From Chloroflexota bacterium (lineage in GTDB: Bacteria > Chloroflexota > Limnocylindria > Limnocylindrales > CSP1-4), in contig JAJYEB010000030.1 in assembly GCA_021790375.1 (NCBI GenBank), positions 1 through 11,136 of the forward strand: a stretch of 11,136 bases of DNA. The letters are read 5' to 3'. Below, piece by piece: positions 1 through 6,271 of this stretch (position 1 is its first letter; each line of letters begins with the position of its first letter). The notes beneath the pieces were generated by a model. It was not told the DNA's origin. It made no database searches and saw only the letters and a list, made by a program, of their open reading frames with translations. A program made the translations under genes and the position numbers.

Positions 1-1
1 T

Positions 2-1195
2 GCCGCACCATCCGCGTCCGTGGCGGCCACCGCCGACGTGGGCGGAATCGAACGCGACCTGGTCTTCGAGGGGGTCATCCTGTTCAGCGATCCGGCCAAG
101 GCCGGCGTCGGGAAGACGATCTCGCAGCTGGCCGGCCAGCACGTGGCGCTCAAGATCGTGACCGGCGACAACGAGCTGGTGGCCAGGCACGTGGCGGGCG
201 AGGTGGGACTCGTCATCGAGGGCGTGCTGACCGGAGAGGAGATGCGGACCCTGAGCCACCCGGCGCTGGTGGCCCGCGCGGCCCGCACCACGCTCTTCGC
301 CCGGGTGGACCCGGACCAGAAGCTCCGCGTGATCCGCGCGCTGCGCGAGTCGGGCGCGGTGGTGGGCTACCTCGGGGACGGCATCAACGACGCACCGGCC
401 CTGCACGTGGCCGACGTGGGGATCAGCGTGGACAACGCCACCGACGTCGCTCGCTCGGCTGCCGACATCATCCTGCTCGAGCCGAGCCTGGAGGCCATCA
501 GCCAGGGCGTGACCGAGGGACGGCGCACGTTCGCCAACACGCTCAAGTACATCCGGATGGGCACGAGCTCGAACTTCGGGAACATGCTCAGCATGGCGGG
601 CGCGGCGCTGCTGCTGCCGTTCCTGCCCATGACCCCGGCGCAGATCCTGCTCAACAACCTGATCTACGACGCGTCCCAGACCGCGATCCCGACCGACACG
701 ATCGATCCCGATGTGGCGGCCGAGCCGGCCAGCTGGGACATCCGGGGTGTGGAGCGCTTCATGGTGCTCTTCGGGCCCATCTCGTCGATCTTCGACTACC
801 TGACGTTCGGCCTGCTGCTGCTGGTGCTGGGGGTCAACGAGACGGCGTTCCACACCGGCTGGTTCATCGAATCGCTGTTCACGCAGATCCTGGTCGTGCT
901 GGTCATCCGGACACGACGGAGCCCGTTCTGGCTGAGCCGGCCGAGCCGGGAGCTGGCGGCGGCGATCGTCGCCGCGCTCGCCGTGGCCGTCGCGCTCCCC
1001 CTGAGCCCCCTGGGGCCCGTCCTGGGCTTTGCCGCGCTCCCGCCGGCGTTCTGGCTGCTGCTCGCGGTGATCGTGGTCGCGTACCTGGCCCTCGTCGAGA
1101 CCGCCAAGCGATGGTTCGAGGCGCGCCGCCGGCGTGAGCAGACGGCGCGCCCCGGGTCGCCCGGGATCAGCCGACCGGTTCGATCGTCCCCGTGA
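2..1195 (+). CDS. mgtA: Magnesium-translocating P-type ATPase (MgtA/MgtB type), C-terminal part, 5' end outside window
   Basis: P-type ATPases of this class import Mg2+ across the inner membrane using ATP. The reading frame is open to the window edge, so the N-terminal membrane helices, the A domain and the DKTGT phosphorylation site lie upstream. Counting from the GTG at 20, the visible part has the end of the P domain: TGDN at residues 48-51, FARVDPDQK near 93-101, and the hinge motif GDGINDAPAL at 119-128. Then come GRRTFANTLKYI (168-178) and SSNFGN (183-188), followed by four to six C-terminal membrane segments between about 189 and 360. FGPISSIFDYLTF (251-263) and the IRTRR stretch (296-300) match the MgtA/MgtB subfamily rather than Ca2+ or heavy-metal pumps. 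The GTG at 20 is not taken as the true start because homology continues upstream of it. The 3' end overlaps the convergent anti-sigma-like gene by 29 bp. Family call is firm; MgtA versus MgtB cannot be decided. Confidence 0.93.
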   Translation, partial: AAPSASVAATADVGGIERDLVFEGVILFSDPAKAGVGKTISQLAGQHVALKIVTGDNELVARHVAGEVGLVIEGVLTGEEMRTLSHPALVARAARTTLFARVDPDQKLRVIRALRESGAVVGYLGDGINDAPALHVADVGISVDNATDVARSAADIILLEPSLEAISQGVTEGRRTFANTLKYIRMGTSSNFGNMLSMAGAALLLPFLPMTPAQILLNNLIYDASQTAIPTDTIDPDVAAEPASWDIRGVERFMVLFGPISSIFDYLTFGLLLLVLGVNETAFHTGWFIESLFTQILVVLVIRTRRSPFWLSRPSRELAAAIVAALAVAVALPLSPLGPVLGFAALPPAFWLLLAVIVVAYLALVETAKRWFEARRRREQTARPGSPGISRPVRSSP

Positions 1196-2363
1196 CGGTC
1201 AGGTCGGTCGCGTCGCTGGGGCTGACCACGTTCGCGCGGTACCGGAGCCCGGCGTAGCCGCCGGAGCCGATAGAGGTCCAGGCGATGGTGAGGTTGCCGT
1301 GCGCATCGAGCGCCCCTCGCCAGACGCCCAGCCACCGCCCGCCGGCGTTGGTGATCTCCGAGGTCCCCCACCAGTCGGCGCTGCCGTCCGGCCGGGTGTC
1401 GGAGTTGAAGTTGCGCGTTGAGGCACCGCTGACGCGGTCGTCCGTCGCGTACTCGTAGCAGCTGACGTACGCGTTGCGCGTCTGCTGGACGCCGCCCACC
1501 GTCGTCGTCGAGCCGTGGGTCCCGAGCTGGGTGTCGCTGCACTGCGCGGTCCCGGAGACGGCCAGCGACGAGGCGACCGGCGCTCCGGGCTGGACGGCGG
1601 GCAAGGGCTCGATGACCCCGATCACGTCCCAGGTGCTCCCGGTGTCCGAGCTGGTCGACGTGGAGCGGAACTGGAGCCCGGCGTAGGCCCCCGTGCCCGT
1701 CAACACGCCGGCCCCGCGGTGCGTCGTGTAGCCCGGGTCGATGATCCCGGTGAAGAAGCCGGTCCACGCGCCGCCGTCGGCGGCGATGACCTCCGTCCCC
1801 CAGTACTCGGCGCTCTGGTCCGCGTTGATGTCGATGCTGATGTGGGCCGTGGCGGTGCCCTGAATTCGAGCGTCGGCGGTGTCGGCGAGCCGGCATTCCA
1901 TGACGAGGCCGCGGACCTGGTCGATCGCCCCGACCTGGGTCTCGGTTGGCACGTCGATCTCGCCGCAGGTCTGGGTCGTCCTGACGGCGACCGGCGACGG
2001 CGTGGGCGAGGGAGCCGGCCTCGGGCTGGCGCTCGCCGCGGGCCCGACCACACCGCCGGGGGCCGGCTCGTTGCCGGCGCGCCCGAGCATGACCACGCCG
2101 GACATGATGGCCGCGGCAACGACGACCACGGCGACGATCGCCACGGCCAGCGAGCGGCCGGCGTGGCCGGCCCGCCCCGGCGTGACGGGTGTGAGATGCA
2201 TGCTGTCCATTGCGCGCCTCCACAGGGCGGCGGTGGAGAATCGTCGACGAGGATGGGTGCGGGCGTGGTCGATCGCCGCCGCGATCGCTCGATCCGGGGC
2301 GGTCACCGGGCCGTCCTCGAGCCATCGAGTCAGCTGCGCGTCGAAATCGTTCTCGCGGTTCAC
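1167..2363 (-). CDS. Membrane protein with duplicated outer domain, probable anti-sigma factor for the adjacent ECF sigma
   Basis: 398-residue protein. The start is a GTG at 2363 whose last bases overlap the TGA of the sigma gene (GTGA), the usual sign of translational coupling. Layout: a cytoplasmic N-terminus of about 70 residues opening with DFDAQLTRWLEDG, one membrane helix at about 71-93, a Pro/Ser/Ala linker (about 98-128), then two similar outer domains, about 133-253 and 271-396. The repeats align through SAEYWGT (184-190) with SADWWGT (328-334), YAGLQFR (227-233) with YAGLRYR (370-376), and IEP at 251 and 394. Each repeat has a cysteine pair (133/157 and 275/302) that could form a disulfide. 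No HxxxCxxC zinc motif is present in the N-terminus, so this is not a classical ZAS anti-sigma. The role is inferred from operon position and single-pass topology; the outer domain is not a family I can name. The gene ends inside the 3' end of the ATPase gene. Confidence 0.72.
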   Translation of the reverse strand: MNRENDFDAQLTRWLEDGPVTAPDRAIAAAIDHARTHPRRRFSTAALWRRAMDSMHLTPVTPGRAGHAGRSLAVAIVAVVVVAAAIMSGVVMLGRAGNEPAPGGVVGPAASASPRPAPSPTPSPVAVRTTQTCGEIDVPTETQVGAIDQVRGLVMECRLADTADARIQGTATAHISIDINADQSAEYWGTEVIAADGGAWTGFFTGIIDPGYTTHRGAGVLTGTGAYAGLQFRSTSTSSDTGSTWDVIGVIEPLPAVQPGAPVASSLAVSGTAQCSDTQLGTHGSTTTVGGVQQTRNAYVSCYEYATDDRVSGASTRNFNSDTRPDGSADWWGTSEITNAGGRWLGVWRGALDAHGNLTIAWTSIGSGGYAGLRYRANVVSPSDATDLTVTGTIEPVG

Positions 2364-2914
2364 GCCGTGCGCCTCCAGGCGACGGCCCCCCTGCCGTCCG
2401 CCTCGAACGCGGCGCGGAGGTTCCGCACCGCGTAGTGCAGCCGGGATCCGGCCGTGCCGGCCGGGATGCCGAGCGTCTCGGCGATCTCCGGCACCGGCAG
2501 GCCGACGAAGTAGTGGAGGACGAGGACCGCCCGGTGCTCGGGCGTCAACCGCCGGAAGCCCTGCTCGAGCTCGTCGCGCTCGACGATGCCGGACGCGTGG
2601 TCGCCGCCGACGGGCCCATCGGCGGGTGTGATCGGCCGGACTCGCGCCGTCCAGCGTCGGGCGCGCCGGGCCTCCCGGTAGCTCGCCCGGACGACGAGCC
2701 GGTACGTCCACGCGTCGAACCGCTCGGCGTCGCGGAGCCCGGGGAGATCCTCCCAGACGTCCATCAGCGCCTGCTGCAGGGCATCCTCGGCACGATCGGC
2801 ATCCCGGAGGATCCGGAAGGCAACGGCGTAGAGGCGGTCCGCGGCGAGATGGACCATGGCGGCGAACGCGTCCTGGTCCCCCCGCTGCGCCTGCTCGACG
2901 AGCTCGCGCTGCAC
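2360..2914 (-). CDS. ECF-type RNA polymerase sigma factor
   Basis: A 184-residue sigma-70 family protein of group 4 (ECF), directing RNA polymerase to a small stress regulon. Sigma-2 covers about residues 5-80, with the helix RAEDALQQALMDVWEDLP (41-58) and the DNA-melting stretch FDAWTYRLVVRASYREARR (66-84). Sigma-4 covers about 118-170: LTPEHRAVLVLHYFVGLPVP, then the helix-turn-helix PEIAETLGIPAGTAGSRLHY. No sigma-3 lies between them. The GTG at 2914 is preferred because GGGGGGAG stands about six bases before it and the protein then starts directly with sigma-2; an ATG at 2986 would add 24 residues unlike the family. The stop overlaps the start of the following membrane protein gene, so the two are co-expressed, and that protein is the likely inhibitor. 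Autoregulation is common for such pairs but no clear ECF promoter was found upstream. Confidence 0.9.
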   Translation of the reverse strand: MQRELVEQAQRGDQDAFAAMVHLAADRLYAVAFRILRDADRAEDALQQALMDVWEDLPGLRDAERFDAWTYRLVVRASYREARRARRWTARVRPITPADGPVGGDHASGIVERDELEQGFRRLTPEHRAVLVLHYFVGLPVPEIAETLGIPAGTAGSRLHYAVRNLRAAFEADGRGAVAWRRTA

Positions 2915-3235
2915 CGTGCCGCTCCCCCCGAGCGCATCGGCTGTGGTGCGCTCACCCGTAATGGGGCACGCAATCGCACAGACCATTCAAACGCCGCCGA
3001 TCGCGCCGCAACAGGGCCGTTGGTCGCGCCGGTTCGCATGCGGCTCCGGTGCGTGCAGGCACCACGGCCGTCACACGGAGGCTCCGTTCCACGTTTACCG
3101 GTGTGCGCGAGGGACCGATCGTTCCCCGCCGCTCAGGCGGCGTGTGACAGGCAGGACGGCCCCTCGCCATCCCCCCGGCTCGTCAGGCAGCCGGCCACGC
3201 GGCACGCCGGCCCGTGCCATGGGCAGGGCAGTCCG
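2915..3235. other. Intergenic stretch upstream of the sigma factor gene
   Basis: 321 bp between the 3' end of the ABM-like gene and the sigma start. It must hold the sigma promoter and the end of the operon to its right. A GGAAC element on the minus strand (3086-3090) resembles an ECF -35 but has no well-spaced -10. A short hairpin (CCGCC, loop GCTCA, GGCGG, 3126-3140) might be a weak terminator; no T-run follows on either strand. No coding potential was recognised beyond the optional N-terminal extension of the sigma gene to 2986. Confidence 0.5.
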
Positions 3236-3586
3236 TCAGGACGCGGACGCCTGCTCCGCTTCGGTGGCCGGTTCCACGATCTCGCCGGGCCTACCCGATC
3301 CGAGCACCGAGTAGTGCTGGACGTCGACCTCCAGCAGGCGGTCCTCGAAGCCGCGGAAGAGCACCGCGTCCCACAGCAGGTTCCGGCCGCCGACTGCGGC
3401 ATAGACCGCATCCAGGTCCCGCCAGGTCGATGCGACCAGCAGACGCGTGGCGTCCTCGTGCTCCTGCGTCGCCCAGGTCACGTGGACCAGCCCGGCGGGC
3501 CTGGCGTCCACGAGTTCCCGGACCCGGCGGAACAGCGCGGGGGCGTCGCCGGGGCGCACGCGCGCCTGGAGCGTGCGAAGGATCAT
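3236..3586 (-). CDS. Small protein of the antibiotic biosynthesis monooxygenase (ABM)-like dimeric alpha/beta barrel type
   Basis: 116 residues. The pattern is that of an ABM-like ferredoxin fold: a beta strand with Arg (MILRTLQARVRPG), a helix (about 15-28), two strands with LVHVTWATQ (33-41) and TRLLVASTWRDLDAVYAAVG (47-66), whose SxW followed by a helix is typical, then a strand DVQHYSVLG (88-96) and a short acidic tail. Members of this fold include small monooxygenases, haem-degrading proteins and many uncharacterised dimers, so a reaction cannot be assigned. The start ATG has GAGG about seven bases upstream. It is the last of seven minus-strand genes; the 108-bp gap before it is the largest in the run, so it may also have its own promoter. 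Gene reality is likely, family moderately sure, function unknown. Confidence 0.65.
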   Translation of the reverse strand: MILRTLQARVRPGDAPALFRRVRELVDARPAGLVHVTWATQEHEDATRLLVASTWRDLDAVYAAVGGRNLLWDAVLFRGFEDRLLEVDVQHYSVLGSGRPGEIVEPATEAEQASAS

Positions 3587-3694
3587 GCGCGGACCTCGGC
3601 GTCCGGGAGGGCGGCGGAATCGAGCATCGCGCGCGCATTCTCGCGCCGGGGATGTTGCAGACGCACAACAGCGGGCCGGAGCGCTGGCGCCGCG

Positions 3695-4300
3695 TCAGGC
3701 GCGGGCAGGGACCGTGCAGGAGTTGCCGCTCGCGAGGAGCCGCAGCCGCCAGGCAAGCGTTCCCCCGAGCAGCGCGAGGGACGCGGCGCCGATGACGGGC
3801 TGCAGCGGCGCGAACACCGAGAGCGCCCCGCTGGCGCCCAGCAGCAGCAGCGCGATCTTGTTGCAGAGCGGGCATCCGATCGCCAGGAACGCGGCCATGC
3901 CGCCGAGGGTCGCGGCCGTGGAGCCGGCGTTCCCCGCGATTGCGGCGCCCGAGGATCCCGCGCCCAACCGGACCGCGGCGCCCGGCCCCATCGGGACCGC
4001 AGCCGTCGCGGCCGCGGGAATCCGCGTCAGCCGCCCGTACGTCGCCGCGATGAGCCCCATCATCGGGGCCGACACGAGCCAGACGGCGATGGCGAACGGC
4101 TCCGGCGGGATGCTCCGCCCGAACACGGGGTTCGGGATGATCGCCGCGACCAGCCCGAAGCCCAGCAGGGAGACCACGCTCCAGGCCAGTGCCCGGGCGA
4201 TGAACCGCCGGTCCGACACCGCGGCCAGCGCCCTCGCGGACTCGCGGACGTACGAGGCCACCGAGCACGCCACCGCCGCAGGCGGGCAGGTCGAGTTCAT
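3695..4300 (-). CDS. Multi-pass membrane protein with an intramembrane CPLC motif, function unknown
   Basis: 201 residues, about four membrane segments (roughly 36-55, 67-88, 131-153 and 157-183). The clearest feature is GCPLCNKIALLLLG (142-155), a CxxC pair at Cys143 and Cys146 inside or at the edge of the third helix, followed by SGALSVFAPLQP (157-168). A CPxC pair in this setting suggests thiol-disulfide exchange in the membrane, or metal/sulfur binding. Three further cysteines occur at 5, 12 and 195. The ATG at 4300 has no obvious ribosome binding site; the same frame is open back to the dsrE stop but offers no better start, and an internal start near the first helix is possible. It lies 66 bp after the DsrE-like gene and in the same operon as glutaredoxin, which supports a redox role by context only. 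I cannot place it in a named family. Confidence 0.7.
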   Translation of the reverse strand: MNSTCPPAAVACSVASYVRESARALAAVSDRRFIARALAWSVVSLLGFGLVAAIIPNPVFGRSIPPEPFAIAVWLVSAPMMGLIAATYGRLTRIPAAATAAVPMGPGAAVRLGAGSSGAAIAGNAGSTAATLGGMAAFLAIGCPLCNKIALLLLGASGALSVFAPLQPVIGAASLALLGGTLAWRLRLLASGNSCTVPARA

Positions 4301-4366
4301 CGCGAACGCCGGGCGCGCGATGGCGTCCCGCGCCGGCCTTGCCGTCGGTTCATCCGGGCGTCTCCG

Positions 4367-4699
4367 CTAGAAGGTCATGATCTCGTAGCCGTCGAGCATC
4401 CGGCGTTCGATCTCCTGTCCCGCGGGAACCAGCTCGGTGCCGGCCTCCTCGAGCCGCCGGGTCACCCCAAGCTGATCCGCCACGGCACGGCATGCCAGGG
4501 GGGCGCCCTTGCGCCGGACCGTCGCAAGCGATTCGTGCAGGTCCGCCGGCGGGTCCGCGAGCAGCCGCTCGCTGGGGCCGAAGAACAGGACGCGCACGTC
4601 GGCCAGGATGCCGCGCTCGACCATGCGCGACGCCATCCGCAGCCCGATCGACGCCTTGACGTCGTCGGACACGATCACCACCAGCAGCTTGTCTGTCAT
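4367..4699 (-). CDS. DsrE-family protein
   Basis: 110 residues, matching the DsrE/TusD/YchN fold in length and layout: an N-terminal strand KLLVVIVSDD (4-13), a helix ASIGLRMASRMVERG (16-30), a strand ADVRVLFFGPSE (33-44), a helix, then a second strand-helix unit with a conserved-type cysteine at residue 70 (GAPLACRAVADQLG) and a C-terminal YEIMTF. Members of the family bind or carry sulfane sulfur on cysteine (TusD, DsrE) or act as peroxiredoxin-like accessory proteins; many are uncharacterised. The single Cys70 would be the candidate acceptor, but whether it equals the catalytic Cys of TusD was not checked. GGAG stands about seven bases before the ATG. It starts 16 bp after the groES stop, so co-transcription is very likely, and the neighbours point to thiol or sulfur handling. 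Confidence 0.8.
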   Translation of the reverse strand: MTDKLLVVIVSDDVKASIGLRMASRMVERGILADVRVLFFGPSERLLADPPADLHESLATVRRKGAPLACRAVADQLGVTRRLEEAGTELVPAGQEIERRMLDGYEIMTF

Positions 4700-4715
4700 C
4701 GGGACGCTCCGGCGG

Positions 4716-5015
4716 TCAGGCGGCGGCGACGGCGGCCGGCGTCTCGTGCAGGATCGCGAGCAGGTCGGTCGAGTCGATGATGAGGTGGTCGTCCCCCTCC
4801 AGGCGGATCTCGGTGCCGGTGTACTTGGGGAACAGCACGCGGTCCCCGACGCTTACCTTGATCGTCTCGGTGTCGTCACCCACGGCGACGACCTCTCCGC
4901 GCTGCGGCTTCTCCTTGGCGGTGTCGGGGAGCAGGATCCCGGACTTCGTCACGCTCTCCTCGGCGAGAACGCGGACGAGCACGCGGCTGCCGAGCGGCTG
5001 GACCTGGGTGGACAT
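4716..5015 (-). CDS. groES: Co-chaperonin GroES
   Basis: 99 residues, the normal length for Cpn10. GroES caps the GroEL ring in the cytoplasm and is needed for ATP-driven protein folding. Family marks are PLGSRVLVRVLAEE (7-20), the mobile loop with SGILLPDTAKEKPQRGEV (25-42), whose ILL tripeptide (27-29) is the GroEL contact, VGDRVLFPKYTGTEI (56-70) and the end DHLIIDSTDLLAIL (76-89). A short Ala-rich tail follows. AAGGAG stands nine bases before the ATG, so the start is firm; the frame is open upstream but extends into the glutaredoxin region without homology. No groEL follows or precedes it in the window, and no CIRCE repeat (TTAGCACTC-N9-GAGTGCTAA) is seen in the 89 bp before it. It sits in the middle of the ArsR-led redox operon, which is unusual and suggests a second, stress-linked groES copy. 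Confidence 0.96.
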   Translation of the reverse strand: MSTQVQPLGSRVLVRVLAEESVTKSGILLPDTAKEKPQRGEVVAVGDDTETIKVSVGDRVLFPKYTGTEIRLEGDDHLIIDSTDLLAILHETPAAVAAA

Positions 5016-5104
5016 GACGGGTGACTCCTTCTGCTGTGCGAACAGATGGCTGGCGACGATGTGCGACGGGGGCCGCGCGGGGAGACCCGCGGGCGGCCGA
5101 ACGC

Positions 5105-5380
5105 TCAGTTGACGGGCGAGCCGGCGCGGAGGCCGAGCAGCGTGTCGATGCGACCCTGGTCGAAGCCGACGATGGGACGGCCGTCGATCTCGATGACGGG
5201 GACTCCCATCTGGCCGGTTCGCCGGACCAGGTCGCGCGCGGCGGAGGCATCCCGGCTCACGTCGATCTCGCGGAACGGCACGCCCCGGGTGCGCAGGTAG
5301 CTCTTGGCCCGGCTGCACCACGGGCACGTGGGCGTGGTGAAGACCAGCACCCGGTGAGGGCGCGCTGTCGCTCCGGTCAT
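5105..5380 (-). CDS. Glutaredoxin-family thioredoxin-fold protein (CPWC)
   Basis: 91 residues, the size of a class I glutaredoxin or NrdH/mycoredoxin. It opens with a strand VLVFTTPTCPWCSRAK: active-site Cys19-Pro-Trp-Cys22. The cis-proline stretch GVPVIEID (59-66) and the Gly-Phe of VGFDQGRIDTLLGL (71-84) complete the glutathione/thiol-binding face. The CPWC site resembles mycoredoxin-like and UXX-star (TIGR02196) proteins of high-GC bacteria, so the reductant may be mycothiol, bacillithiol or glutathione; this cannot be read from sequence. The expected role is reduction of mixed disulfides or transfer of electrons to a cytoplasmic partner. The ATG overlaps the stop of the DUF302 gene (ATGA, four bases), which implies coupled translation of the two. 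groES follows after 89 bp. Confidence 0.9.
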   Translation of the reverse strand: MTGATARPHRVLVFTTPTCPWCSRAKSYLRTRGVPFREIDVSRDASAARDLVRRTGQMGVPVIEIDGRPIVGFDQGRIDTLLGLRAGSPVN

Positions 5381-5784
5381 GCCTCGACCTCCAGGCTGGC
5401 GACCACGCGCTGCAGCCGCTCGCGCGCATCGGCGGCGACCGCGGCCACGGCCGCGTTGTCCACGATCCCCAGCGCGGCGTCCGGGTCCAGGGCCTCGACG
5501 ATGGTCTCGCCCCCAGCCTCGCGCAGCACGACGTTGCACGGCAGGAGGGCACCGATCGACGGGTCTGCCTCGATCGCCCGGTGCGCCAGCGGCGGGTTGC
5601 AGGCCCCGAGGATGAGGTAGGGGGCCTGCTCGATGCCGAGCTTCGCCCGCATCGTGGCCGCCACGTCGATCTCGGTCAGCACGCCGAACCCCTCGGCCTT
5701 CAGGGCCGCTTCGACGCGGGGCCTGGCGTCGGCGATGGGCATCCGGAGGCGCGTGCCGAACGTGTAGCGCGTGCCCGTGGTCAT
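5377..5784 (-). CDS. DUF302 domain protein
   Basis: 135 residues, nearly all one DUF302 domain. The hallmark stretch is YLILGACNPPLAHRAIEADP (56-75), followed by IGALLPCNVVLRE (77-89); the N-terminal VEAALKAEGFGVLTEID (24-40) is also typical. Two cysteines stand in the signature, Cys62 and Cys83. The biochemical role of DUF302 is not established; such genes recur beside rhodaneses, DsrE-type proteins and ArsR-type repressors, so a role in sulfur or thiol chemistry is a reasonable guess from context. It has no signal peptide or membrane segment, so it is probably cytoplasmic. The ATG follows the arsR stop by five bases, with GGAG nine bases before it inside the arsR gene, and its own stop overlaps the glutaredoxin start. 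Confidence 0.9.
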   Translation of the reverse strand: MTTGTRYTFGTRLRMPIADARPRVEAALKAEGFGVLTEIDVAATMRAKLGIEQAPYLILGACNPPLAHRAIEADPSIGALLPCNVVLREAGGETIVEALDPDAALGIVDNAAVAAVAADARERLQRVVASLEVEA

Positions 5785-5789
5785 GGGTC

Positions 5790-6173
5790 TCAACTCCGTG
5801 CGCTGGTTACCAGTGATTCCGGCCGGGCGGGCCCGGCAGCCGGTCGCTCGCCAGCCGGTCGCCGGCCAGGCTCCCGCATGGCACGACGGCCGACCAGCCG
5901 GTCGATGATCCGGCAGGCGTCCACGATCTCGGGCTCGCTCAACCGGTACAGGACGGTGGTGCCCTCGCGGCGGGTCTCGACGATCCCCGCGTGGCGCATG
6001 ACGCCCAGGTGCTGGCTCGCGTTGGCGAGCGTGACCCCGAGGACCGACGCCAGATCGCCCACCGATCGCTCGCCGACGGCGAGTGCGTCGATCAGCGTCA
6101 GCCGCTTCGGGTCCGTCAGGACCTTGCAGACCTCCGCGTGGAGCCGGTAGCGCTCCGCGTCCCGTTCGTCCAA
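5790..6173 (-). CDS. ArsR/SmtB-family transcriptional repressor
   Basis: 127 residues; winged helix-turn-helix repressor that binds operator DNA as a dimer. Family marks: DPKRLTLIDALAVGERSVGDL (21-41), recognition helix TLANASQHLGVMRHAGIVETR (48-68), and the wing REGTTVLYRLSEPEIVDA (69-86). There is no ELCVCDL metal-site motif in the alpha-3 region, so an arsenic/cadmium sensor of that type is unlikely. The protein has only two cysteines, Cys16 in the first helix and Cys87 in the last, which pack together in this fold and could form a redox or persulfide switch. The C-terminal 30 residues are Pro/Arg-rich and probably disordered. The start is a TTG, supported by GGAG five to six bases upstream and by the fit of MDERDAERYRLHAEVCKVL to the family N-terminus. 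It is first in a seven-gene operon and most likely represses it by binding the inverted repeat at 6247-6262. Confidence 0.92.
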   Translation of the reverse strand: MDERDAERYRLHAEVCKVLTDPKRLTLIDALAVGERSVGDLASVLGVTLANASQHLGVMRHAGIVETRREGTTVLYRLSEPEIVDACRIIDRLVGRRAMREPGRRPAGERPAAGPARPESLVTSARS

Positions 6174-6233
6174 TGGTTCTCCGTCCGGCCTGTGCCCCGC
6201 GCCGCCCGGCCGGCGGTGTGCGAGGTGCCACGT

Positions 6234-6262
6234 ATGCTAGCCAATATTGCGTGATTGCGCAA
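6234..6262 (-). promoter_or_regulatory. Predicted promoter and operator of the arsR-led operon
   Basis: On the minus strand TTGCGC (6262-6257) and TAGCAT (6239-6234) are separated by exactly 17 bases, in a short AT-richer island of otherwise very GC-rich DNA. A perfect inverted repeat TTGCG-N6-CGCAA (6247-6262) covers the -35 hexamer and part of the spacer, where a bound ArsR dimer would block RNA polymerase. The expected transcript start lies about 55-60 bases before the TTG start of arsR. This fits autorepression; ArsR binding was not shown. Confidence 0.65.
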
Positions 6263-6271
6263 GTAGATGAG

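Noticed and set aside
2364..2711. N-terminal extension of the anti-sigma-like gene
   Set aside because: The extension is the sigma gene read in another frame; the GTG at 2363 overlapping the sigma stop is the natural start.
2915..2986. Longer sigma factor starting at the ATG at 2986
   Set aside because: The added residues do not look like sigma-2, and a better ribosome binding site precedes the GTG at 2914. It remains an alternative.
3062..3090. ECF-type autoregulatory promoter with GGAAC at 3086-3090 (minus strand)
   Set aside because: The nearest CGT-type -10 is about 19 bases away rather than 16-17 and is not convincing.
3653..3670. TGTTG-N8-CAACA dyad before the ABM-like gene as a second ArsR operator
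   Set aside because: Arm sequence and spacing differ from TTGCG-N6-CGCAA, and no well-spaced promoter overlaps it.
2210..4780. A very long plus-strand open frame across the sigma, ABM, CPLC and DsrE genes
   Set aside because: It runs antisense to genes with clear families and has Arg/Pro/Gly/His-rich composition without any domain; such frames are common opposite genes at this GC content.
5016..5104. CIRCE element or own heat-shock promoter for groES
   Set aside because: No TTAGCACTC-N9-GAGTGCTAA-like repeat and no convincing -35/-10 were found in this gap.
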